Source: JBPEXY01 sp052031065
GTDB taxonomy: Bacteria > Pseudomonadota > Gammaproteobacteria > Immundisolibacterales > Immundisolibacteraceae
Assembly: GCA_052031065.1 (NCBI GenBank)
Contig: JBPEXY010000259.1
Coordinates: 1-20,983, forward strand
Reading direction: 5' to 3'
Length of the DNA: 20,983 bases
Within the stretch, counting starts at the first letter, position 1, and every line of letters starts with the position of its first letter. Shown piece after piece: positions 7,395 through 15,986 of the stretch. The notes under the pieces were generated by a model that saw nothing but the letters and a program-made list of their open reading frames with translations, made no database searches and was not told the origin of the DNA. Position numbers and translations under genes: made by a program.

Positions 7395-8038
7395 ATCAGC
7401 CGTTGCGTATAGCGTTGTCCAAAGGGCGGATACTGGAGCAGACGCTACCGCTGTTTGAAGCGATTGGGGTAACACTCCAGCCCGGTGAGCTGGAGAGTCG
7501 CAAGCTGATCCTGCAGACCCTTGATCAACAGGTGCAGTTCATCATTATCCGCGCCACCGATGTTCCTACCTATGTTGAGTATGGCGCCGCCGATATGGGC
7601 GTGGTCGGTAAGGATGTGTTGGTGGAATATGGACAGAGCAGTTTTTATGAACTGCTGGATCTTAATATCGCCCGCTGCAAGCTGATGGTCGCACGGCTTA
7701 AATCGGGGCAGGAGAGGTCGGCCGGTCGGCCGCGCGTGGCCACCAAATACGTCAATATTGCCCGCGATTATTTTGCCCGCCAGGGTGTGCAGGTAGAGCT
7801 GGTCAAGCTCTATGGCTCGATGGAGCTGGCGCCGCTGGTGGGTCTGGCCGATTACATAGTCGATCTGGTTGAAACCGGTGGGACTCTGCGTGCCAACGGT
7901 CTTGAGGCGACCGAAACTGTGCTTGAAGTAAGCTCAAGGTTGATTGTCAACAAGGCGGCGATGAAGGTACGCCATCAGCAGCTGATGGCGATGGTTGACA
8001 GGCTTACGGCCCAGTTGAACGGCAGGCTGGCCGGGTGA
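7391..8038 (+). CDS. hisG: ATP phosphoribosyltransferase, short form (HisGS)
   Basis: Catalyses the first step of histidine synthesis, joining ATP and PRPP. At 215 residues it is the short form, lacking the C-terminal histidine-binding domain of the 299-residue E. coli enzyme. Motifs include ALSKGRILEQTLPLFE (8-23), RATDVPTYVEYGAADMGVVG (54-73) and the PRPP-binding loop DLVETGGTLRANG (158-170). Short HisG enzymes are active only in an octamer with HisZ, an aminoacyl-tRNA-synthetase-like regulatory protein that also confers histidine feedback; no hisZ is in this window. The ATG overlaps the murA stop (ATGA), coupling the two genes. Confidence 0.96.
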   Translation: MNQPLRIALSKGRILEQTLPLFEAIGVTLQPGELESRKLILQTLDQQVQFIIIRATDVPTYVEYGAADMGVVGKDVLVEYGQSSFYELLDLNIARCKLMVARLKSGQERSAGRPRVATKYVNIARDYFARQGVQVELVKLYGSMELAPLVGLADYIVDLVETGGTLRANGLEATETVLEVSSRLIVNKAAMKVRHQQLMAMVDRLTAQLNGRLAG

Positions 8039-8099
8039 TTGCGCGGACTATTGGGTTCGGGCTCAGTTCCCGGGTTGATGACGGGCGGTTTGCGTACGG

Positions 8100-9416
8100 G
8101 TGGGTTCGCCGGTGAGTGGTGTGATCCCGCTGCTGAGCAGCGGTTCTGAAGGTTTTGATACGGCGCTGCAGCGGTTGCTGTCCAAACGTGGGGCTGGTGA
8201 TCAGCCGGCGCTTGAGATTGCGCAGGACATTATAGATCGCATTCGAAATCAGGGTGATATCGCGCTGCTGGAGCTAACCGCAAATCTGGATCGACATCCG
8301 GTGGAGTCGGTAGAGCAGTTGAAAGTATCGCCGCAGCGGCTCGCTACGGCGGTTGAATCGATACCCGCACAGCTACGAGAGGCGTTGGAGCTGGCTGCGG
8401 AGCGTATCGACCGTTATCACCAGCAGCAAAAAGCAGAATCCTGGCAGTTTACCGACGCAGTCGGGAACCGGTTGGGCCAGCGCCTCAGTGCACTTGAGCG
8501 GGTAGGTGTCTATGTGCCTGGAGGCAAGGCGGCATACCCCTCGTCGGTGCTGATGAATGTGATTCCTGCCCGGGTCGCCGGCGTTGATCGTGTCGTGATG
8601 GTTTCGCCCATGCCCGATGGCGAACCCAACCAGGCGGTACTCGCTGCAGCCGCGATTGCCGGGGTCGATGAGTTTTATGCGATTGGTGGTGCCCAGGCAG
8701 TGGCAGCATTGGCGTTGGGCACGGAAAGTGTCCCGGCGGTGGACAAGATTGTTGGCCCCGGAAACCGCTATGTGGCGGCGGCCAAACAGCTGCTCTATGG
8801 GCAGGTTGGTATTGATATGCTCGCCGGTCCGTCGGAGATCCTGGTGATTGCCGACTCCAGTTGTGACCCCGACTGGGTGGCGATGGATCTCTTTTCCCAG
8901 GCCGAGCATGATGAGCTGGCCCAGGCAATTCTGTTAACCCCTGATCGGGACTACCTGCAGCAGGTTTACTGCTCTATTGAGCGCCTGCTGCCGACCATGG
9001 AGCGTCGGGAGACTATCTCTGCTGCGCTGCACAACCATGGCGCCCTGATTGCGGTTGATGATCTGGCCCAGGCGGCCATGCTGGCCAACCGCATCGCAGC
9101 GGAGCATCTGCAGCTCTGTGTGCAAGAACCGGAGCCACTGCTGGAGCAGATTCGTCACGCCGGTGCTATTTTTGTTGGCCGATTCAGTTCCGAATCTCTG
9201 GGTGATTATTGCGCAGGATCCAACCATGTATTACCGACATCAGGGACTGCCAGGTTTAGTTCGGCACTTGGGGTTTATGATTTTCAGAAACGTACCAGCG
9301 TGATTCACTGTAGCGAGGGCGGTGCCGCAGAACTGGGGCGTATTGCGGCGGCAATTGCCGATGCGGAAGGGCTATCGGCCCATGCCGCGGCAGCTCGGTA
9401 TCGAATTGATCGTTAG
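8100..9416 (+). CDS. hisD: Histidinol dehydrogenase
   Basis: Zinc-dependent, NAD-linked oxidation of L-histidinol to histidine, the last two steps of the pathway. 438 residues from GTG at 8100. Zinc ligands Q267 and H270 appear in SQAEHDE, and the catalytic E335/H336 pair in AAEHLQLC. GPGNRYVAAAKQ and GPSEILVIAD are typical. The start is uncertain: GTG at 8112 is better placed behind the GGTGGG at 8099-8104 and would shorten the protein by four residues; GTG at 8121 is also possible. It follows hisG by 61 bases. In Pseudomonas hisC comes next, but here 202 non-coding bases lead to hisB. Confidence 0.96.
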   Translation: MGSPVSGVIPLLSSGSEGFDTALQRLLSKRGAGDQPALEIAQDIIDRIRNQGDIALLELTANLDRHPVESVEQLKVSPQRLATAVESIPAQLREALELAAERIDRYHQQQKAESWQFTDAVGNRLGQRLSALERVGVYVPGGKAAYPSSVLMNVIPARVAGVDRVVMVSPMPDGEPNQAVLAAAAIAGVDEFYAIGGAQAVAALALGTESVPAVDKIVGPGNRYVAAAKQLLYGQVGIDMLAGPSEILVIADSSCDPDWVAMDLFSQAEHDELAQAILLTPDRDYLQQVYCSIERLLPTMERRETISAALHNHGALIAVDDLAQAAMLANRIAAEHLQLCVQEPEPLLEQIRHAGAIFVGRFSSESLGDYCAGSNHVLPTSGTARFSSALGVYDFQKRTSVIHCSEGGAAELGRIAAAIADAEGLSAHAAAARYRIDR

Positions 9417-9618
9417 CCATTCAGTCGCTATTAAAGTCGTTAACCGGGGGCATCGTTTCCGGTACTCAGAGCGGTGGTGAGGCTGTTGCTGATAAAACCA
9501 CGGTGTCCAGCATCAAGTTGCTATAGAATTGGCTGGATTCACACACAGTCAGGAGTAGCGGCTGAATAGCGCCCCTTCCTGGTGAATTCTTACACTATCG
9601 ACGATTGCTCCAATCAAC

Positions 9619-10218
9619 ATGACTACTGCCAAGCGCGTTGCGCAAGTCAATCGCTCCACCCGCGAAACTCAGATTCAGGTCGAGATTAATCTGGACGGCA
9701 GCGGTGTCAGCGAAATCTCCACCGGGTTGCCATTTCTGGATCATATGCTCGATCAGATAGCCCGTCACGGTCTTCTGGATTTGCAGATTAATGCCAACGG
9801 TGACCTGGAAATTGACGGCCACCATACGGTCGAGGATGTCGGTATCACTCTCGGTCAGGCGCTGGCGGAGGCGCTCGGGAACAAGAGCGGGATCATGCGT
9901 TATGGGCACGCCTATGTGCCGCTGGATGAGGCTCTTTCGCGGGCGGTAATCGACTTTTCGGGGCGGCCTGGCCTGTTTTTTAAAGCCGAATTTCCCACCC
10001 AGCAGGTGGGAGAGTTTGATCTGGAGCTGGTGCCGGAGTTTTTTCAGGGGTTTGTCAATCACGCTCAGGCGACCGTACACCTCGATAATTTGCGGGGTGC
10101 CAATAGTCATCATATTAGCGAAACTCTTTTTAAGGCTTTTGGACGAGCCCTCAGAGCGGCGGCGCAGAGAGATCCGCGCAGTGAGGGGGTGATTCCTTCG
10201 ACAAAGGGGTCGCTCTGA
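9619..10218 (+). CDS. hisB: Imidazoleglycerol-phosphate dehydratase (monofunctional HisB)
   Basis: Manganese-dependent dehydration of imidazoleglycerol phosphate to imidazoleacetol phosphate. 199 residues: the dehydratase domain only, without the N-terminal histidinol-phosphate phosphatase of E. coli HisB. The two metal-binding repeats are DGHHTVEDVGITLG (residues 66-79) and SHHISETLFKAFGRAL. TGLPFLDHMLDQIARHG is also diagnostic. Histidinol-phosphate phosphatase must therefore come from a separate gene outside this window. The ATG at 9619 fits the family start; the Shine-Dalgarno sequence is weak. Confidence 0.97.
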   Translation: MTTAKRVAQVNRSTRETQIQVEINLDGSGVSEISTGLPFLDHMLDQIARHGLLDLQINANGDLEIDGHHTVEDVGITLGQALAEALGNKSGIMRYGHAYVPLDEALSRAVIDFSGRPGLFFKAEFPTQQVGEFDLELVPEFFQGFVNHAQATVHLDNLRGANSHHISETLFKAFGRALRAAAQRDPRSEGVIPSTKGSL

Positions 10219-10254
10219 GCAGGCACCTGTCCCGCTGCCGGGTCGGTTGAGACA

Positions 10255-10891
<637 letters not shown>

Positions 10892-10893
<2 letters not shown>

Positions 10894-10905
10894 GAGGAGT
10901 TCATG
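10892..10905 (+). promoter_or_regulatory. Strong ribosome-binding site of hisA overlapping the hisH stop
   Basis: AGGAGGAGT directly overlaps the hisH TAG and sits just before the hisA ATG at 10903. It is the best Shine-Dalgarno sequence in the his block and fixes the hisA start. Confidence 0.8.
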
Positions 10906-11637
10906 CTGTTGATTCCGGCGATCGATTTAAAAGGCGGTAAGTGCGTGCGGCTGCGTCAGGGTGGGATGGACGACGTCACCGTCTTCTCCGATAACCCGGT
11001 GGAGATGGCCCGTCGCTGGTACGATGCTGGTGCAAGGCGCTTGCATATGGTTGATCTGGATGGTGCGGTGAGTGGCAAACCGGAGAATGCCACAGTCATT
11101 CATGATGTTGTGGATGCCTTGCCGGATATGGATATTCAGGTTGGCGGTGGTATCCGAGATGACGATACCATTCAGGCCTATCTGGATGCCGGTGTCCGTT
11201 ACGTGATTCTCGGTACCAAAGCGGTTAATGCGCCCCATTTTGTTGGTGATGTGTGCGTTGAGTTTCCAGGCCATATCATCGTCGGCCTTGATGCCCGCAA
11301 CGGTAAAGTGGCGACAGACGGTTGGTCGAAGTTATCCCATCATGACGTTATCGATATGGCCAAACACTTCGAGCAGGATGGGGTAGAGGCCATTATTTTT
11401 ACCGATATCGGACGTGATGGGATGATGGAAGGGTTAAATCTGGAATCCACCGTCGAACTGGCCAGTCAGATCACCATACCGGTACTTGCCTCCGGTGGTG
11501 TAACCGACATGAGTGACATTGATGCGCTTTGCGCGGTCGAGGAAGAAGGGGTGCAGGGGGTGATTATTGGGCGTGCAATCTATGAGGGAACTCTGGATTT
11601 GCGCGCAGCTCTGCAGCGGGCTGCCGCCAGCCGCTGA
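10903..11637 (+). CDS. hisA: ProFAR isomerase HisA
   Basis: Amadori isomerisation of ProFAR to PRFAR, the HisF substrate. 244 residues forming a (beta-alpha)8 barrel. The catalytic aspartates are D8 (IPAIDLKGG) and D130 (IVGLDARNG). The two phosphate-binding halves appear as VGGGIRDDDTI (80-90) and LASGGVTDMSD, with IIGRAIYEG near the end. The start is set by the AGGAGG at the hisH stop. A 115-bp spacer separates it from hisF, unusually long for this block. Confidence 0.97.
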   Translation: MLLIPAIDLKGGKCVRLRQGGMDDVTVFSDNPVEMARRWYDAGARRLHMVDLDGAVSGKPENATVIHDVVDALPDMDIQVGGGIRDDDTIQAYLDAGVRYVILGTKAVNAPHFVGDVCVEFPGHIIVGLDARNGKVATDGWSKLSHHDVIDMAKHFEQDGVEAIIFTDIGRDGMMEGLNLESTVELASQITIPVLASGGVTDMSDIDALCAVEEEGVQGVIIGRAIYEGTLDLRAALQRAAASR

Positions 11638-11752
11638 CGCCTGCCGGAGGCCCCTGTCGTTGATAGAGTTTCCTGGTTGTTGTTCTGGTTTAAGGCCTGG
11701 GTTTTTTGTCTCTGCCAAATGGGTGCTGTTTAGTTGAACGGTCGGACTACCA

Positions 11753-12517
11753 ATGCCGCTATGTAGACGGGTGATACCGTGCCTGGATGTTGATGCAGGG
11801 CGGGTCGTCAAGGGAGTCCGGTTTGTAGAGATTCGTGATGCCGGTGACCCGGTGGAGGTGGCACGTAACTACTCCGAGGCCGGCGCGGATGAGATTGTCT
11901 TTCTGGATATCACCGCCAGTTCAGACGATCGCGAAACTATCGTTCATGTGGTTGAGCAGGTAGCTGAACAGGTTTTTATACCCTTGACTGTAGGTGGCGG
12001 TATTCGTGAGCTGGAAGATATTCGGCGTATGTTGAATGCCGGTGCTGACAAGGTTTCGATCAATACTGCGGCAGTGAAAAAGCCTGAGTTTGTGCGCCAG
12101 GCGTCAAACCATTTTGGTTCCCAGTGCATTGTGGTGGCGGTGGATGCCAAGCAGGTTGACGATCAGCGCTGGGAAGTATTTACCCATGGCGGGCGCAACC
12201 CGACGGGGCTTGATGCGGTGGAGTGGTGTCAGCGCATGACCGAGTTCGGGGCAGGAGAAATTCTGCTGACCAGTATGGATCGTGATGGCACCCGTGACGG
12301 GTTTGATCTTGGCTTGACCCGCGCAGTGTCGTCGGCGGTTTCGATACCGGTAATCGCCTCGGGTGGTGTTGGTACCCTTCAGCACCTAGTTGAGGGCGTC
12401 AGTCAGGGCGGAGCAGACGCGGTACTTGCCGCGAGTATTTTTCATTTTGGTGACCACTCTATCGCTGAGGCGAAACGGACCATGGCAGCCAGTGGGCTGG
12501 TGGTCAGGGAATTATGA
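11753..12517 (+). CDS. hisF: Imidazole glycerol phosphate synthase, cyclase subunit
   Basis: Condenses ammonia from HisH with PRFAR to give imidazoleglycerol phosphate and AICAR. 254 residues, homologous to HisA. Catalytic aspartates are D12 (IPCLDVDAGRVVKG) and D131 (VVAVDAKQ). Phosphate-binding loops are LTVGGGIRELEDI and IASGGVGTLQH, and TSMDRDGTRDGFDL is characteristic. The N-terminus MPLCRR is one residue longer than the common MLAKR form. The stop overlaps the hisI ATG (ATGA). The region upstream has only a weak Shine-Dalgarno sequence. Confidence 0.97.
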   Translation: MPLCRRVIPCLDVDAGRVVKGVRFVEIRDAGDPVEVARNYSEAGADEIVFLDITASSDDRETIVHVVEQVAEQVFIPLTVGGGIRELEDIRRMLNAGADKVSINTAAVKKPEFVRQASNHFGSQCIVVAVDAKQVDDQRWEVFTHGGRNPTGLDAVEWCQRMTEFGAGEILLTSMDRDGTRDGFDLGLTRAVSSAVSIPVIASGGVGTLQHLVEGVSQGGADAVLAASIFHFGDHSIAEAKRTMAASGLVVREL

Positions 12518-12972
12518 TGATGACTGCAGGGGAAGACACGTGGCTGGATGCGGTGTGCTGGAACGGCGATGGTCTGTTGCCCGCTATCGCCCAGGACTGG
12601 CGTAGCGGTCAGGTGCTGATGGTGGCGTGGATGAATACGGAATCTCTGCGCCTGACCATTGAAACCGGCTATGCGGTCTACTGGTCCCGTTCGCGCCAGA
12701 CGCTTTGGCGTAAAGGCGAAACCTCCGGACATCAGCAAAGGGTGCAGCAGGTTTATCTGGATTGTGACGGCGATACGTTGTTACTGGATGTGGAACAGCA
12801 GGGTGGCATTGCCTGTCATACTGGACGCAGGAGCTGTTTTTTTCGGCGCCTGGAGAACGGCGAATGGCGCGAAGTTGAGGCGGTCGTGAAATCTCCCGAC
12901 CTGATCTATGGGGGCAGCGACAAATCGGTTGACCGGTTGCAGGGTGCCGGCGGAGCGGACAAGCATGAGTGA
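12514..12972 (+). CDS. hisI: Phosphoribosyl-AMP cyclohydrolase
   Basis: Opens the adenine ring of phosphoribosyl-AMP, the third step of the pathway; requires Zn and Mg. 152 residues, a monofunctional HisI separate from HisE (the two are fused in E. coli). Diagnostic segments are VLMVAWMN, YWSRSRQTLWRKGETSG, metal-binding DCDGD, and CHTGRRSCFF with the zinc cysteine. Three ATG codons in a row open the gene; the first overlaps the hisF stop. The last 8 bases overlap hisE. Confidence 0.97.
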   Translation: MMMTAGEDTWLDAVCWNGDGLLPAIAQDWRSGQVLMVAWMNTESLRLTIETGYAVYWSRSRQTLWRKGETSGHQQRVQQVYLDCDGDTLLLDVEQQGGIACHTGRRSCFFRRLENGEWREVEAVVKSPDLIYGGSDKSVDRLQGAGGADKHE

Positions 12973-13282
12973 TGTGCTGACCCAGTTGGCTGCGGTGCTT
13001 GAAAACCGCAAACAGGCGGATGCCGAAGGCTCTTATGTGGCAGCTCTTTATGCGGCTGGCCTTGACAAGATTTTGAAGAAGATTGGTGAAGAAGCCACCG
13101 AGGTGGTGATGGCGGCAAAGGATGGCGACGCTGAGGCCATCATCAACGAAGTCTCGGACCTCTGTTTCCATGTCATGGTAATGCTGGCACATCAGCAGCT
13201 TCACCCCCAGCAGGTGATCGATGAGCTGGAGCGTCGTTTCGGCTTGTCCGGTATTGAAGAGAAAGCGCAGCGTCAGCAGTAA
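12965..13282 (+). CDS. hisE: Phosphoribosyl-ATP pyrophosphatase
   Basis: Hydrolyses phosphoribosyl-ATP to phosphoribosyl-AMP, the second step of histidine synthesis. 105 residues from ATG at 12965. This start has a GGAG nine bases upstream and gives the normal N-terminus; the same frame opens at 12908, but that 19-residue extension does not resemble the family and lies within hisI. The MazG-like helical motif is KKIGEEATEVVMAAKDGD, then NEVSDLCFHVMVML. It overlaps hisI by 8 bases and leads, after 41 bases, into tatA, a known gene order. Confidence 0.95.
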   Translation: MSDVLTQLAAVLENRKQADAEGSYVAALYAAGLDKILKKIGEEATEVVMAAKDGDAEAIINEVSDLCFHVMVMLAHQQLHPQQVIDELERRFGLSGIEEKAQRQQ

Positions 13283-13323
13283 GCGCGGAAGTGGGCTGAC
13301 GGAATTAAAGCGAGGTTATTGCG

Positions 13324-13548
13324 ATGGGTTTTGGTGGAATCAGTGTCAGTTCGCTGTTAATTATTCTGTTGATTGTATTGGTGCTGTTTGGCGGCAAGCG
13401 GTTGCGAAGTCTCGGTGATGATCTGGGCGGTGCGATCAAGGGGTTCCGCCGCGCGGTAAAGGATGACGAAGCAGCCAAGGCGGATAGCGCGGCTACCGGT
13501 GAGACCGCAGCGGAAGCGGAGCATGGTAAGCCTGCCAGTCGCGATTAA
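13324..13548 (+). CDS. tatA: Sec-independent translocase protein TatA
   Basis: Pore-forming subunit of the twin-arginine translocase in the inner membrane. 74 residues: a short periplasmic N-terminus (MGFGGIS), one membrane helix (about 8-22), the FGG hinge, an amphipathic helix (KRLRSLGDDLGGAIKGFRRAV) and an acidic, alanine-rich tail. GAGG lies 10 bases before the ATG. It opens a tatABC cluster that is in line with, and probably read on from, the his genes. Confidence 0.93.
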   Translation: MGFGGISVSSLLIILLIVLVLFGGKRLRSLGDDLGGAIKGFRRAVKDDEAAKADSAATGETAAEAEHGKPASRD

Positions 13549-13591
13549 CCCGGGCTGTTGCGGCTACCGGGATCCTGCTGGCGGCTAGTCG

Positions 13592-13975
13592 ATGTTTGAT
13601 ATCGGTTTTTGGGAGCTTGGGGTCATCGGCGTCGTAGCACTGTTGGTGGTTGGCCCGGAGCGGTTACCCGCGCTAGCCCGTTCTGCCGGCCTCTGGATTG
13701 GCAGACTGCGACGGGTGGCTAACGGTTTCCGTGAGGATCTTGAGCGTGAGCTGCATGCCGAGGAGCTGAAACGCAGCCTCGTTGAAGAGCGCGATGCGCT
13801 GGTTAATCCGGTGCGCCAAATTGGCGATGAATTGCGCTCTACTATTAATGACACAGCCAACAATACGGCACTGGATGATTCAACTGCTGTTGCCACAGGA
13901 GAGGCCGCCCCGAGCTCTGTTGCGCAGAGGGCCGGGTCCGGTGATCCGGGTGCCACTACCCGGATCGATGATTAG
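13592..13975 (+). CDS. tatB: Sec-independent translocase protein TatB
   Basis: With TatC it forms the receptor for twin-arginine signal peptides. 127 residues. The N-terminus MFDIGFWELGVIGVVALLV with the conserved glutamate at 8 distinguishes TatB from TatA, followed by the GPERLPALAR hinge and a long charged amphipathic helix (about 35-75). It is shorter than E. coli TatB (171), mainly in the poorly conserved tail. Confidence 0.93.
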   Translation: MFDIGFWELGVIGVVALLVVGPERLPALARSAGLWIGRLRRVANGFREDLERELHAEELKRSLVEERDALVNPVRQIGDELRSTINDTANNTALDDSTAVATGEAAPSSVAQRAGSGDPGATTRIDD

Positions 13976-14057
13976 CGCCGCCATTAGTGAAATTGTCCAC
14001 AATGGCTAATCATTTTGGTGCCAGAAAATCGCCGCATGTCACTGACGTGGCGAGCGC

Positions 14058-14852
14058 ATGAGCGGTAGTGATCCGTCTGCCGATGATTCGCCACTGGCTA
14101 CCGGTGAGCAGCAGCTACCGCTGACCGGGCACCTGTTGGAGCTGCGCCAACGGCTGATCCGTAGCTTGATGGTGGTGGCGCTGCTGTTGTTTATATTGCT
14201 GCCTTTTGCGCGGCCGCTTTACGCGTTTCTGGCGACACCGCTGCTTGCCGCCCTGCCGGATCAGGCGAGTCTGATAGCCACCGGTGTTGCCGCGCCTTTC
14301 CTGACCCCGTTTAAGCTGGTCGCCTTTCTGTCGCTGTTCCTTGCGGTTCCTTTTCTGCTCTACCAGGCGTGGAGTTTTGTTGCGCCGGGTCTCTATCAGA
14401 ATGAGAAACGGCTGGCATTGCCGTTGCTGATATCAAGTGTATTGCTGTTCTACGCAGGGGTGGCCTTTGCCTACTATGTCGTGTTTCCGCTGGTGTTTGC
14501 TTTTCTAACCCAGGCAGCTCCAGAGGGGGTGGCAGTGATGACTGACATTACCGCTTACCTGGATTTCGTGTTGAAGCTGTTTTTCGCCTTTGGAATAGCC
14601 TTTGAAGTTCCCATAGCCACCCTGTTGCTGATTATCTCGGGTGTGGTTAATCGCCAACAACTGGCTGGTTATCGTGCCCATGTTATTGTTGCAGCCTTTG
14701 TTGTGGGCATGTTGTTGACGCCGCCTGATGTGATCTCCCAGATTCTGCTGGCGCTTCCCATGTGGCTGTTATTTGAGGTGGGCCTGCTGCTGTCCGTCTT
14801 CCTCGGTCGGTCTGGAGAAACGGCTGGATCGGAGTCTGAGCCAAAACCGTGA
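14058..14852 (+). CDS. tatC: Sec-independent translocase protein TatC
   Basis: Core receptor of the Tat translocase, six membrane helices. 264 residues. The cytoplasmic N-terminal motif HLLELRQRLIRSL (residues 24-36) precedes helix 1. FLTPFKLVAFLSLFLAVPFLLYQAWSF-type segments cover helix 2, and FVAPGLYQNEKR the following loop; the FAFGIAFEVPIA region carries the conserved glutamate of helix 4. An 82-bp spacer separates it from tatB. Its TGA ends at 14852, and the opposing protease gene begins its stop at the next base, with no room for a terminator. Confidence 0.95.
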   Translation: MSGSDPSADDSPLATGEQQLPLTGHLLELRQRLIRSLMVVALLLFILLPFARPLYAFLATPLLAALPDQASLIATGVAAPFLTPFKLVAFLSLFLAVPFLLYQAWSFVAPGLYQNEKRLALPLLISSVLLFYAGVAFAYYVVFPLVFAFLTQAAPEGVAVMTDITAYLDFVLKLFFAFGIAFEVPIATLLLIISGVVNRQQLAGYRAHVIVAAFVVGMLLTPPDVISQILLALPMWLLFEVGLLLSVFLGRSGETAGSESEPKP

Positions 14853-15986
14853 TTAGCGCCTTCTGAATGTCGCCGCCGCGGGGCGTTCAATGACTTTCAG
14901 ATCGATTTCACTCTGTTTGCCTTTGCGCAGGTAGGTGATGCGGGTCCGCTGGCCGGGAGTCAGTGCAGATACCTGCCGTAGGGCATCGCTTCTTGAATTA
15001 ACCGGTTCTCCATTGATGGTGGTGATAATGTCTCCGGGATGGATGCCGGCCTGGTATGCCGGGGTTTGCCGGTAAACCCCAGCGACAATTACCCCGCGAA
15101 GACTGGGTAGCCCAAAGGATGTGGCAAGGTCGCGGTTAATGTCCTGCAGTTCAAGCCCGAGCCAGCCACGAATCACCCGGCCATGGTCGACTAGCTGTTG
15201 CAGTATCCTGCTGGCCAGTGCTGCCGGAACCGCAAAGCCTATTCCCTGGGAGCCTCCTGACTGGCTGTAAATGGCGGTGTTGATGCCGATCAGTTCCCCT
15301 TGCGGATTGATCAGGGCCCCTCCAGAGTTGCCGGGGTTTATGGCGGCGTCGGTCTGAATAAAATCCTCGAAGGTATTGATGCCCAGGTGCTGCCTGCCGG
15401 TAGCGCTGACGATGCCCATGGTCACTGTTTGCCCAACGCCAAAAGGATTGCCGATTGCCAGTACCAGATCGCCGACTCGCATGCTGTCAGAATTGCCGAA
15501 ATCGAGGCTCTGCAGTTCCTTTAGCGATATTTTCAATAGCGCCAGATCAGTGTCAGGGTCAGTGCCGACCAGGGTTGCCTGGGCGCTGCGCCCGTCCTGC
15601 AGCGCGACCTTGATTTCGTCGGCGCCGGCAATAACATGGTTGTTGGTTAGAATGTAGCCGTGTTCGGATACCAGAACCCCGGAGCCGAGGCTGGACTGAA
15701 TCCGCTGTCGGGGAATTTGCGGAGCGCCGAAAAACTGTTGAAACAGTGGGTTATCGAGTAGCGGGTGTAGGCGCCGCTGGACTGTTTTGCTGCTGTAGAT
15801 ATTGACCACGCCTGGTGCTGCTCTCTGCACCGCATCACTAAAGGAGACCTGCCAGCGCTCACGATGAATGGTCGGTTCTGACGCCGTCTGTGGCGGTGGT
15901 GAGGGGCGGTCGAGCAATAACACCAGGGCACCGGCGATTACCCCTGCCGCCACTGCCTGAACAAAGAAACGTGTAAGCGATCGCAT
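14853..15986 (-). CDS. degS: DegS/AlgW-type S1C serine endoprotease, membrane-anchored
   Basis: Periplasmic regulatory protease that senses misfolded outer-membrane proteins through its PDZ domain and starts cleavage of the anti-sigma factor in the sigma-E response. 377 residues (E. coli DegS 355). An N-terminal membrane anchor (about 7-25) is followed by a trypsin-like domain with H117 (TNNHV), D147 (TDLALL) and S221 (GNSGGA), then a single PDZ domain (about 275-365). One anchor and one PDZ indicate DegS/AlgW rather than DegP/MucD. Upstream of the start on the minus strand is GAGGACC. It is divergent from petA. The RseA/MucA target is not in the window. Confidence 0.9.
   Translation of the reverse strand: MRSLTRFFVQAVAAGVIAGALVLLLDRPSPPPQTASEPTIHRERWQVSFSDAVQRAAPGVVNIYSSKTVQRRLHPLLDNPLFQQFFGAPQIPRQRIQSSLGSGVLVSEHGYILTNNHVIAGADEIKVALQDGRSAQATLVGTDPDTDLALLKISLKELQSLDFGNSDSMRVGDLVLAIGNPFGVGQTVTMGIVSATGRQHLGINTFEDFIQTDAAINPGNSGGALINPQGELIGINTAIYSQSGGSQGIGFAVPAALASRILQQLVDHGRVIRGWLGLELQDINRDLATSFGLPSLRGVIVAGVYRQTPAYQAGIHPGDIITTINGEPVNSRSDALRQVSALTPGQRTRITYLRKGKQSEIDLKVIERPAAATFRRR

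Noticed and set aside
8373..8909. Minus-strand ORF of 178 residues
   Set aside because: Fully inside hisD on the opposite strand; hisD has all expected metal and catalytic residues.
9595..10113. Minus-strand ORF of 172 residues
   Set aside because: Antisense to hisB, whose two HHxxE repeats are intact.
12584..13204. Minus-strand ORF of 206 residues
   Set aside because: Antisense to hisI-hisE; no motif, and the two his genes are complete.
13976..14057. Small palindrome TTGTCCACAA between tatB and tatC
   Set aside because: Four-base arms only; no regulatory claim can be supported.
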